Origin: Amaurobius ferox
Taxonomy: Eukaryota > Arthropoda > Arachnida > Araneae > Amaurobiidae
Direction of reading: 5' to 3'
Assembly (NCBI GenBank): GCA_951213105.1
Contig: OX578136.1
Span: forward strand, 73,226,730-73,290,729
Length of the DNA stretch: 64,000 nt
Shown here: positions 22,501 to 33,190 of the stretch, piece by piece
How the letters are laid out: each line of letters begins with the position of its first letter
Position numbering within the stretch: position 1 is the first letter of the stretch
The notes under the pieces: generated by a model
Seen by the model: only the letters and a program-made list of their open reading frames with translations
Told to the model about the DNA's origin: nothing
The model's database searches: none
Translations under genes and position numbers: made by a program

Positions 22501-23118
22501 AAAAACCAGAAGTTACATATTCAGGCCAGGAAATCCTTAGTGGATCCTACGAACCCCCCCGGAATTCAATGTTTAATCTATATTAGTCTTCATCTAAGCT
22601 GTACCTAAAGCAAAGTCTGAAAAACAGATGTTGAAATGAAAATATAAATTTTTGAATAGGAAGTAACATCTCTCTCCCGAACAAGAAGTGGAAATCCTTC
22701 ATGAACCCTACCTCCTCCGTAATTTTATGCTGCATCCATATTAGCCACTATATCTTTTTAAACATCTAAATCTTACGAAATAGAAAGAATTAAAAAGAAT
22801 TCGTTAAAAACAATAACAAATTGTAAAATTTTCCCACCAAAATCTGCATTTCTAAATTATTTAGAGTAAAATTATATTATTATTTTTTGTACACACATGA
22901 GATAAATTGTCTGTGACTTACAGTTTTAAGTGGGTTGTGAAAAATATACATTTACACTCAGTTTTATCCGTCACAGAAATGGATCTAATATAACAATTAT
23001 AGATCTGAAGGACTAAATAAATTTTAATTGTTGTATACCGATTTAAAGATATATTTATGCCGTAGAATGTAAAATCTCACTAATTTGATATTTATGGATT
23101 TTTTTTTGTGAAATATAA

Positions 23119-23119
<1 letters not shown>
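19561..23119. other. Intergenic, no gene seen
   Basis: Overlapping frames on both strands at 20495-20786 lack splice context. CAGTGGTGTAACTACAATTT at about 20082 resembles a DNA-transposon end without a visible partner. 21239-21526 is a slightly GC-richer stretch with an AATAAA (about 21326) and could be an old solo LTR or gene fragment. 21480-21560 has short diverged repeats of AGATTATTTGTATCAGATTA. The rest is AT-rich. Confidence 0.4.

Positions 23120-23180
<61 letters not shown>
23120..23180. repeat. (AT)n array at the 5' side of Penelope-like copy 1
   Basis: About 60 bp of uninterrupted AT dinucleotides. The reverse transcriptase frame starts a few bases after it. Confidence 0.95.
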
Positions 23181-23183
<3 letters not shown>

Positions 23184-23184
23184 C

Positions 23185-24148
23185 ATGATCAGGATTGTTC
23201 TGTTCGAAAATATACTATTTAACGGGACCCACTATTATCAGCAAGTCAAAGGCATTCCAATGAGAGGAGGATGTTCTTCACTCCTTGCTGACATCTACCT
23301 GAATAAACACGAGGAAGGCACTCACATATTAAATGAAATACCATACTTTCGTTTCGTGGATGACATTCTTGTGGGCCAATACGTACAAATGCCTGAATTT
23401 GACTTCAGTTTCTACCCTGATAACTTGGATCTCATAGAAACACACATGGAAAATAAAAATCAAGTTGATTTCCTGGATATTAGTATCCTTTACGATAAAA
23501 ACAATTGTTTATATACCATTTTATACGACAAGAGAAATACTTTCAAGACCAGCATCAATCACGTTATCGATTGGAACTCAAATTTGAGTAAAAATATATT
23601 ACGAAATATTATAGTCAATCATCTGATACGCAATCAAAGAATCCATACTTTCAAAAAAGATCGAACTGAAAATGACAGAATAATAATGCGAGAGGCGATC
23701 AAGAAACATTATCCCGCAAATTTCCTTAGACATTATGCCTGAATTTGACTTCAGTTTCTACCCTGATAACTTGGATCTCATAGAAACACACATGGAAAAT
23801 AAAAATCAAGTTGATTTCCTGGATATTAGTATCCTTTACGATAAAAACAATTGTTTATATACCATTTTATACGACAAGAGAAATACTTTCAAGACCAGCA
23901 TCAATCACGTTATCGATTGGAACTCAAATTTGAGTAAAAATATATTACGAAATATTATAGTCAATCATCTGATACGCAATCAAAGAATCCATACTTTCAA
24001 AAAAGATCGAACTGAAAATGACAGAATAATAATGCGAGAGGCGATCAAGAAACATTATCCCGCAAATTTCCTTAGACATTATTATAATACTGTATACAAC
24101 GCTGTAAAAAACGCTTATTTTAAGGATATAACTTGTACACACCTATGA
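23185..24148 (+). pseudogene. Penelope-like reverse transcriptase, C-terminal half, frameshifted
   Basis: RT motif B is seen as KGIPMRGGCSSLLADIYL and motif C as FRFVDDIL, followed by FSFYPDNLDLIE and VDFLDISILYD (thumb side). Fingers and motif A are missing because the copy is cut at the (AT)n array. The frame is broken by a 346-bp tandem duplication (not a multiple of three), so the first frame stops at 23742. The second copy resumes after the RT core and runs on to 24148 with a conserved-looking end (YPANFLRHYYNTVYNAVKNAY). The same ending in the other copies suggests the natural protein stops here without a C-terminal endonuclease. Confidence 0.8.
23389..24080. repeat. 346-bp exact tandem duplication inside the RT
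   Basis: 23389-23734 and 23735-24080 appear identical base for base. The identity means it is very recent or an assembly error. It begins in the segment just after motif C. Confidence 0.95.
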
Positions 24149-24527
24149 TGTTATCGATTTTGGAAATGGTAACTGTGAGATTCACCTACACGGAACTTGC
24201 TGATAGCGCTCTCTAGTGGCAGTATAATGCTATATATGGATTGCACTCTCCTTAGTTAACGACTTTTGGCCTTTTTCATTATGTGTTTTACTTCGGCTTT
24301 GTACTTCGGACTTTTTTTCGATTCTTGAGTTTTGTACTCACTTCCACGGTCAGTGTCTTGTGCTCGACACCATTTCGGAGGTCAAGTTTCGGCAAAGTAT
24401 TTGGTTCCGGGAGTGTTACCTAGGTGTAATAGCATGCTATAACCGGGAACGAGGGGTCACAATCCCCATCGGCCATTTATGCTTTCCCGTTGGCTTGATT
24501 CCCATTTTTCCTTAATACTTTTATTTG

Positions 24528-24528
<1 letters not shown>

Positions 24529-24579
<51 letters not shown>

Positions 24580-24585
24580 CATATA

Positions 24586-24617
<32 letters not shown>

Positions 24618-24620
24618 ATG

Positions 24621-24693
<73 letters not shown>
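24529..24693. repeat. (TA)n array with interruptions
   Basis: About 165 bp of TA dinucleotides with AAT, CAT and AATG interruptions. It directly abuts the 3' end of Penelope-like copy 1. Confidence 0.95.
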
Positions 24694-24696
<3 letters not shown>

Positions 24697-24881
24697 AAAA
24701 GCGCCCCAAAAGTAAAATGAAACGACAAAAAAACGGGTGAATAAATATGTTTTATTCCAATTACAGGAAAAAGATGTATATTCTAAATTTATGAAATCAC
24801 AAGTTCAATATGTTTGCCATCACCTGCAATGGCATTTGGTTGTCAGTATTTCAGTATTTCTGGGCTATTTCTGGTCACCCT
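24694..24881. other. Unique-looking island between (TA)n arrays
   Basis: 188 bp. The right end reads TTTCTGGTCACCCTGTA, whose complement TACAGGGTGACCAGAAA resembles the TACAGGGTG ends of many insect mariner-like and related repeats. The left end has GCGCCCCAAAAGTAAAATG. Possibly a short DNA element; no frame. Confidence 0.35.
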
Positions 24882-24882
24882 G

Positions 24883-24955
<73 letters not shown>
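24882..24955. repeat. (TA)n array
   Basis: About 74 bp of TA dinucleotides, directly followed by the inverted Penelope-like 3' fragment. Confidence 0.95.
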
Positions 24956-24958
<3 letters not shown>

Positions 24959-25219
24959 AAAATTGAAAGATTGGACATGAAGTCAGCCAACAGGTAATAC
25001 AAAAAAGGCCTAGGGGGATCGTGACCCCTAGTTCCGGTTTACAAGTCGACTTTTCCACCAATGGCAACACTCACGGAGCCATGCATTACCTGCGGTTCTA
25101 GGCTATTTAAATTATCTAGGCTATTTATCTTATTTCTAGGCTATTTTAAGCTGCATTGCGCCTATTGGTCTAGATAACTGTTTTTGTACTGTTTGTACTA
25201 TGGTAGATTCTGTTATATG

Positions 25220-25224
<5 letters not shown>
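24956..25224 (-). mobile_element. Penelope-like 3' fragment, inverted
   Basis: On the minus strand it ends CGGAACTAGGGGTCACGATC, then GTTGGCTGACTTCATGTCC and TTTTTAC against the (TA)n array. This parallels the 3' end of copy 1 (ACCGGGAACGAGGGGTCACA, GTTGGCTTGATTCCC). Upstream it contains three short AAATAGCCTAGA-like units. It lies between (TA)n arrays on both sides. Confidence 0.6.

Positions 25225-25282
<58 letters not shown>
25225..25282. repeat. (TA)n array
   Basis: About 58 bp of TA dinucleotides, the fourth array in 2.2 kb. Confidence 0.95.
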
Positions 25283-25284
<2 letters not shown>

Positions 25285-25439
25285 ACAAGTCAGGAAGTCT
25301 TAATCGCAAACTATAAATTGTTATTTTTTCCTTGAAGGAGATGCAAGTTCCAAATAAAGGTTTAAACTATGTTAGTTTTTTTAGCATTTTGTTAAAAGAA
25401 ATTTTATTTTGCTAATACATGTTCTAACATTAAGCAACA

Positions 25440-25720
25440 GGTTTCCGGTTTTCCCTAATTGTAATTTTGTACCAAATTTCGTTCGAATCGCTTCATTCGT
25501 TCGTGAGATATCGTCTCCACAGATTCACTGACACATACACTCTCATACATACACACTCACGCACTCACATATGCACACACACACTCGCATGCACACACAC
25601 ACACATCAAACACATACATGCATGACTTTAAAAACGTCTGATTCGTGGTCAAGGTTGCTTGAAACTTGCTCTCCCGGCAAAAACTGGAATTCAAATTTTC
25701 GCCTATATATATGAAAGTAA
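25440..25720 (-). repeat. R3 repeat fragment with CA-rich centre
   Basis: Minus-strand match to the R3 family: ACCAAATTTCGTTCGAATCG, GAGATATCGTCTCCACAGAT, a CA/CTCACA-rich stretch (25530-25615), then CGTCTGATTCGTGGTCAAGG and TTGCTCTCCCGGCAAAAACT. R3 copies elsewhere read GACGGGRTCGAAAATTCGAA and GAGAGCACGTTTCA. Confidence 0.65.
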
Positions 25721-26534
25721 AAATCAATCCATTGCCTTAGAGCTATAACTTTAACGCATTATTCAGTTATAACTTGAAAGTAAATGCGAAGTCCTTAATG
25801 CATTAAATTAATCAAATCCGAAGTATTTGACGTTTTCCATCATTCATTCATATTTTTTTGCACCCAGTTACCACACTATATTTTGATCGTACTATATTTT
25901 GACACACACACACAAACTTTCTCTCTCTCTCTGCGTCTCCCTCCCTCCCTTTCACCCGTATTCTAATCACGTTAATTACATGATGATCTACCTAATTCTA
26001 ATTTTTTCAGAATGCAGCTACATATAGAATTTCGTGGCTGTACGTGCTCTCTCTAATTTAAAACCTCTAATTTCGAATAATGTTTTAATCCCATCTATTA
26101 CAAAATATTCTACCTGTTTCTAATTTTCTATAGAATGCATCTACATATAAATTGCCGTAGTGATACGTGCATTCGCACCCCACAGATACACACACACACA
26201 CTGATGGAAATATTTCCCAAAATGTTCGAAATGTGTTCATGATGTCTTTAAGTGTATTTTTTCGTCTAAATGTCGTGATTATCCGTGAACTTCCTGTATA
26301 CAATAGCATTAAAAAATAATAAAATGATTCTTTAATTGAGTCAATACTGAATTAATTTAGTTCTAATCTAAGAGATAATGAATATAAAAAGTGTCTATAT
26401 TGCTGAATTGTAAGTTATATGTCGGCTTTTTTAATCTAATCAATATTGAATTAATTTAATTCCAATCTAAGAGATAATCCATTTAAAACGTGTGTCTATA
26501 TTACTAAATTGTAAGTCATATAAGGAAAAAATAA
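25721..26534. repeat. Two diverged tandem duplications
   Basis: Pair one: about 25978-26045 and 26090-26175 (CTACCTAATTCTAATTTTTT, AGAATGCAGCTACATATAGA in unit one). Pair two: about 26335-26430 and 26437-26524, sharing AATTAATTTAGTTCTAATCT-like sequence, AAGAGATAATG and GAATTGTAAGTTATAT. No coding support. Confidence 0.6.
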
Positions 26535-28523
26535 ACCAAATTGCGAGAGTCCTTTCTCTTGATGTGGCTGCTATAGTAACCTTGAGAGAGAGAGCTCCTT
26601 CGTCTATCACGCTGGCGATAAAACAACGTTTGGCGTCTGATGTGAAAGAAGGCTCTCTGGCTTAGTATACTTTTTGGCCTTCCGCCTCCAAGACACCTGT
26701 ACTTCGTACAACATGAGAGAAGATAGCGGTTAGAGAGAAGAATCGTGAGAAAAGTTAAACACATTCCGAATGTGGGAACCTTTCGACATACGAAGCTCAA
26801 CACTTGAAGACATCGACAGAAGCATGCCGGTCAATTGATCTTTTCCAACTGAAGCATAATAAAATCTTGAGTGATATAGAGTGTAACACGAACTTAGGGC
26901 TATAGAAGTTTTATTTACTACAAGGAAAAGAAAACGTTTCCCACTGCCATACGAGCGGTTTGATCACTCGGAAATTTAGATAACCCTCAAAGGTCCGGTT
27001 TTGATACCGGACTGTAGTAATAGTGGCCACTTATCAGGATCCGCCTACAAAAGGGTCCGCCATATACGGTCGCGGACCGTCGAGGTATTGTAATAAGAAC
27101 TGAATGTTGCCGACAGGGAGAGGAGGGGGGATGAGATGAATTGCATGGCTGCATAAACAGTTTTTAAAAGATCAATAACTTAAAAAATAAGGGGCGCATT
27201 TGCTGAATACGGTGCCAAAATATGTCTTCGGCCCTGTCTCTAGATCGCGTGGAGGTGTACATTTCGATCTAATCAGAACTTCCGTGTATACTTCGAAAAT
27301 TTCCATCATTCTCCCAAACTAAGCTCCAACAGTTCGGCTACAGACGAGTGTCAGCAGTATTTATTCCCCTTAGTTTACATAAACCTAAATGGATAAGCTA
27401 CTTTGAGATATTTACATTTATGTATCAATATATTCTGCAAACCTCAAAAGACTTCAAATATTATTAAATTTTTTCAGATATATTATAATTTGAGTCAATA
27501 ACAGTATTCTTTAAAACTTGATTTCATCTTCATCTTAAAAAAGAAAAATGTTTAAAAATTGCTCTCATTTTTTTCTTTCTGAAATTAAATAGAAAAACAG
27601 CTTAAATCATCGATAAGGAATTCCAAAATTAACCTTGAATCTGAAAAAGCTGGGGTCAGCAGAAATTTGATCAATCTGTGTGGATACTTTTATAACGTCA
27701 TTTAATAGTATAAATGCAGATATTTGTTTTAAACGTGGCTGGCTGGGTGACAGTTAATATTCCCTGTAATCTGAAAATAGCAAACCATCATCACTTGTCT
27801 TCAAAGTAGCTGCCCAACATTCATAGAGGAAGACAGGGGAAAGTGGTGTAATAATACCCCTCCTCATTGTTGAAAAATTATATTAGTTCTCCATTGGGTT
27901 CATATTGGAAAACGACCTCCCCCCCCCCTCCCCCATTTGACTAACCCTTCGAGGATTCTAGTTCTTTGGGTTAACACCACTTTTTCAAGATCCTGCCAGG
28001 GGCGTCATTTAGGGGGCAGAGGGAGGGTTGCAACAACCCCAAGCTCTGGAAAAATTTTTGATTTATGTGACTGCAGAAAATAAATCTCTAACATTTGTTG
28101 CGATTTATTAAATTATATCTTAATTCCTGCTACTAAAAAAGTTACATCACCTCAGTACTGTGTTAATTTAGTGACTTTTTTCAATGAAAATAAATAACTT
28201 TAAACCTTATCAACAAAAAGGCTTTGAGCTAGCTACTTTAGAATATTTCATTTCAATAGTAGGTCCAACTTAAGATGTGTATTACTCAACCCATGCATAA
28301 GGTAATCATTTTGCCAAGCATGCAAATACTAGTTGCATGTGGGAAAGAAAAGTGACTGCCGATCCTAACCTATAGGATCCCAACTTTAATCACCTCACAC
28401 TAGGGGGGAATAATAAAAGAAGAGTACTCCCCAAGGTACTTTAAACTAAAGTGCCTACAGTGCCCCCCCGCTTCCTATGTTTAAAGTACCTTGCCTAGAA
28501 GTAATAGTAGTAACAGATTCACT
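26535..28523. other. Intergenic, no gene seen
   Basis: A minus-strand frame at 26516-26803 (95 codons, Arg/Ser/Leu rich) has no motif or splice evidence. CAGGGGCGTCATTTAGGGGG at about 27997 resembles a DNA-transposon end of the same flavour as the MITEs at 16.4-17.9 kb. CTCCCCCCCCCTCCCCC lies at about 27919-27934. Confidence 0.4.
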
Positions 28524-29972
28524 AAAAACCGCCTCCGCCAGACGTCTTTGGTCTTGAATAAGAGATCAAAAGCAGAAGAGTTAACATTGAAACTAATGGG
28601 AATTTATTGCAAATGAAATGATACATATCCTTTGGAAATAATTGAAGAATTTGTGTGAAATTTGGTGCAATTATTGCAAGTGGTATACACAAAAGGTCAT
28701 TTGATTTTCAGAGAGATTGAGCTAGGGATATATTCGTATTTTTAAAATTTTATTTAACTTTATCTGTGGTCGTTCAAACATTTGAGGTACAAACTTATCA
28801 AGTTCATTCATCATAGTAACGTGAAATTTGGTATGACGTTTTCTCTTGTGGTACATTTCAGTTCTTTAGATTTTGAAGCTTATCGGGCTAGCCCGTCCTG
28901 GGCCCGCCATAGTACTTTACTTGTTTTTAGAGAATAACTCGAAAATCAGAGAAAGTAGTAAATCTAAATTTAATATATCCTTTTCGTTTAGGGTATATTT
29001 TAATTCTTTCAATTTTGAACCGTATCGGGTTAGCCCGTCTTAGAAACTCACCCGTTTTTGCGGTATAACTCGAGAACAGGGGTATCTAAAAATCCGAAGT
29101 TTAGCATATCCTTCTCATTTGCTGTATATTTTAACTCTTTGGAATAAAAATCTTATCGGGATAGCCCGTTCTGAGTCCAACAAGAGGAATATATCGTTTT
29201 TTGAGAATAACTCAAAATTCGGAGCATCTAGAATGTCTAAATTTAATATATCATTGTCCATTGGAGTATATCACATTTCATCGCATTTCGAAGCGTATCG
29301 GGCTAGCCCGTCTTGGCCCGCCATAGAAATTTATTCGCTTTTCAAGAATAACTCGATCAATCAGAGCAGCTAAAAAATGTAAATTTATTATATCATTTCC
29401 TTTTGGATGGATTTTAATTTAGATTTCTTAATAAAGCGAGTAAATTTCTATGGCGGGCCCAAGATGGGCTAGCCCGATAAGGTTCGCAATGCGATGAAAT
29501 GTAATATACGATATATTAAATTTAGATTTACTACTTTCTCTGATTTTCGAGCTATTCTCTAAAAACAAGTAAAGTCCTATGGCGGGTCCAGGACGGCCTA
29601 GCCCGATAAACTTCAAAATCGAAGGAACTGAAATGTACCACAAGAGGAAACGTCATAACGAATTTCACGTTACTGTGATAAATGAACCTGATTATTTTGG
29701 ACCTCAAAGGTTTGAACAAACACCAGATCAAGTTAAATAAAATTTTAAAAATGCGAATATATCCCTTGCTCAATCTCTCTGAAAATCAAATGACTTTTTG
29801 TGTATACCACTTACAATAATCACAACAAATTTCACACAAATTCTTCAGTTATTTCGAAAGATATCGGTCATTTCATTTGCAATAAATTCCCATTAGTTTC
29901 AATGTTAACTCTTCTGCTTTTGATCTCTTATTCGAGACCAACGCCGCCTGGCGGAGGCGGCTTTTCAGGAAC
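28524..29972. mobile_element. Foldback element with repeated CGGGCTAGCCCG palindromes
   Basis: Left arm (about 28524-28985) and right arm (about 29515-29972) are inverted copies. The outer ends are CCGCCTCCGCCAG and CTGGCGGAGGCGG. Next to the arms lie units of about 130-142 bp containing a 12-bp palindrome: CGGGCTAGCCCG at 28884 and 29299, variants at 29026 (CGGGTTAGCCCG) and 29157 (CGGGATAGCCCG), and inverted units at 29465 and 29594. The left side has four units and the right side two. Each unit also has GCCCGCCATAG, GAATAACTCG and AAATTTAATATATC phrases. No transposase. Symmetry centre about 29393. Confidence 0.85.
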
Positions 29973-32900
29973 AGCTCCCAGTAACCCCAACTTTTGTATT
30001 CACTGGACTAAAATTATGGATAAGATTGATAGCTGAGTAATCCTATAAACAGAAACGTCCAAAGAGAAAACATATGCATTGTAAACAATATAAAATCTGT
30101 CTACCCCATGTGTGAACTACATTCCATTATCCGAATCAGAACTATGCTGCTAATTTTACACTCTTGGCCCCCTACACGCTGTGTGCTACAGCAATCGGAT
30201 GGTATAATACAGACGACAGATGTGCTCAAAAAGAAAAGGGTCATTTTTTTTTAAATGTACTTACGTAATTTCTGAACAACTCCTTGCACATTGGAATTTA
30301 CATTTCGAATATTAGGGACCAGTAAATTATTTTTGTCAGAGGCAATACACCTGTTGGTGGTGATCAACCATTTTTAAAATCTTTCTGTTTCCCACTCGTT
30401 ACAGGTAATTTAACTATGGACAAATATACCTGCCCAGACAATCAAGATATCTCGAATAAGACCTTCCAACATGTAACTATTACTAATATTGTTAATTGAG
30501 GATATATTTCAAAAGTAATTATTTATGAGGAACCTATTAAAAGCAGTCAAAAACCTATTTTGAAAATTGATTGGAATTAACAAAATTAGAGAATTGAATT
30601 TTTGCAGATTTAAATATTGTTTTATCTCCAATCGCTTTATAAAGTGAATAGTTTAAAAATGAAAATCTGTAAAGGATTGTTAAAATTCTATGTAAAGTAA
30701 AATTCTTTTAAAATTTAAATTTAAATTGTTTAGCGATTTAGGAGAAAAAAAAATAATCAATAGCCCCATTAATGTTTAAAGACCTATCTAGCTTTGTCTG
30801 TTACTACCCCTATCCCACAACATCTTAAATTTGCCCGTCTATCTGAGAGTCTTCAAATTTGGCATGGAGACGCAGATCACTGTCTCAATTACGGGAAAAT
30901 TATATAAATTAGCAAATTTGGAATCCCTGGGGTGGTGGTATGGGGGGGGGGGGGAGAGAGATAGATGATTGAAATATAAAATGTATTCAAAACAATCGAG
31001 TGGAGAGGGTTAAAAAAGAAAGTTCACATCAAGACTAAAAGGCAAATACCATTTCGTTTATTTTTATATATATTGGTGGTGGTGGTGGTAGTGGGTGGGG
31101 ATAAAAACCTTAATTTTCGTTTTTTGCTAGCTTTTCAGAAAATAAACAAAAATATTTGAAAAGTTTTTCCCAGATATATCAGCCCAACCCAAATATAGGA
31201 AAAAATAACTCTGATATACCAAATTCATTAGAAAAATAGAGAGTATAATTAAATGTGGGGTTGAAAATTAAAAATCTATCACCATGTTGAAGTTGAATAT
31301 CGGCTGACTGGGAAAGTACCAAGTGCCAAGATTTTAAGTTTTGCGTTCTTGTGAGGCTTGCTTAAATACCATCACGTTTTTGTGTTCTCTTCGTTTAAAC
31401 AAGACAATAGATAAAAACCCTGAAACATTTTCCAGAGATACATCAACTCAATTTAATATATAGGTATTTATTAACCAAAAACAAACAGGCATTTTAGGTC
31501 TCTTAGTATGCATGCATTCATTAAATTTAAATTAGGAAGAAAATTAAAATCAAATAAAAGTTTGAGTGTGATTAATTTACTCACATTATTATCGTTTGCT
31601 GAATCGCACAAGCATATGCACATGTTCGACGATTTGGGTTTGTTTACATTATTTGATCTTAAAAAAGTAAGAAATTACATTATTTTAAAATACCTTTATG
31701 CAAGTATAACACTGTATACACAGTATTTTTGTCTTTTTTAAAAATTTCAGCTGATTAATTAAATCTTAACCTCCTTTATTTTCCGGTAATTTAAGGAAGG
31801 GGATATCAAAACCGATTTAATCGATAATTTTGAGTCGTTTTACTGAAATACATAATACTATATAAAATGTATACAATATTCTTTCTGAAGATATCTTTGA
31901 CACACAAAACTTAACTTTATTAACTTAAACAAATTTAAAGATCTTCTACATTTAATAACTTTCAGTGGATAAAAAATTTTCTTGTAATTTTTCACGGCTA
32001 CTCACTAGTTATTTAAATAACTATAATTTTACTTATATATCAGTAAAATCCGCCCTCTACGCCCATCTAAGTACACCACGGCCATGCATGGGAAACAGGA
32101 ACCGGCGGTGAATATAGTTTTCCTTTGCATCATGTTGTTGCAATACCTTCCTCCTGAGATGGTAAACAGGAAAATAGCAAAACGAATCAAACTTTAATAA
32201 ACTATTTTTCCAGATCCAAGGGTTAATTTGAAAAACTGATTCCAGATTTGGATTCAGCATGGCCGAATTAGTATGCAGGAGTTTTTTCAGCCCTCGGGGT
32301 TGCATTTGGTGCTCTGACATATCGACATGGGCTTTTAGAGAAGTGATTCACTTTATCCTTCGCGTAAATCTATAGATCCTGAATTCATAAGTAGTTTAAA
32401 AAACAAATATGAATCTAATATTTATTATTTATGTCTTTTTAATCGATGCTTTTAGAATCGAATGCTTTTAGGAACATATAGTACAAAATTCAGCACAACA
32501 CATAAAACTGGTGTGCTAATGTGAAAAATGATTCATTATATCCTTGAAGTAATTTAGTATTTCAATGTCATTAAAAGGTTACGAGTGTTAAAAATAGTCA
32601 TATCTACAAGTCATAACAAAAACTTATTGGATTTTGTCCCTCCCTCCACCCCCCTAGAATATGGTGAAATGACGTCCCTGGATCTTGACTATGCTTATGA
32701 TTCCATAACCCGACTCCTGAAGAAGAACCAGAATGTTTCATATAAATGGAAACATTTTACAAATCCATAATAATTATTCAACGTATTTTTGTCTTTCCAA
32801 ACCCTTCAGAAGCCCTCCCCCCAACACACACACACCTCCTTCCGAAAATATGGGAGAGTGGGGTTTTCGAAAAGTTTTTATTGACACTCCAGAAGCTCCG

Positions 32901-33190
32901 GTGTCGATAATATAACTAATAGTATATTATCGATATCGGATATATAACTAATAGTATCGATCCAGTCAACCCCCCCCCCCCCCCCAGCTTCAAATTATGG
33001 GGCCCCAACAAACAATTACCACTGGCCCCTCCATATTTGATTTTTCCCTTTTTCTGAATCTTTCATGTCTTTCAATCTCTCAAGATAAAAAAATGAGCCC
33101 CCCTCCCCCACACACACACATACACACTGACGCTCTGGACTCCCACTTGAGAGGTGCGAGTAGTGTTCGTCTCCCTTATGGGGGTCCCTG
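29973..33190. other. Intergenic, no gene seen
   Basis: AT-rich with a G run at about 30941-30954, a GGTGGTGGTGGT stretch near 31075, a C run at 32969-32985 and CCCCACACACACACA near 33107. Frames at 31508-31741 and on the minus strand at 32057-32320 (87 codons) have no splice or domain support. CACCCCCCTAGAATATGG and TGAAATGACGTCCCTGG near 32648-32682 look like a decayed transposon end. Confidence 0.4.

Larger units (their letters stand above)
23181..24528 (+). mobile_element. Penelope-like element copy 1, 5'-truncated, between (TA)n arrays
   Basis: Contains the reverse transcriptase remnant (23185-24148) and about 380 bp of 3' sequence. The 3' end carries ACCGGGAACGAGGGGTCACA and GTTGGCTTGATTCCCATTTT, then meets a (TA)n array at 24529. 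A diverged inverted copy of the last 85 bp lies at 24956-25040. No GIY-YIG endonuclease is seen downstream of the RT. Confidence 0.7.

Noticed and set aside
24190..24230. CTCF-type site (CTCTCTAGTGGCAG)
   Set aside because: One base short of the usual spacing between the TAG and GGC parts. A similar phrase at about 19350 also fails.
24521..24740. Open frames of 60-70 codons made of Ile/Tyr repeats
   Set aside because: They are translations of (TA)n dinucleotides on either strand, not genes. The same holds for 45808-46044 and 24843-25070.
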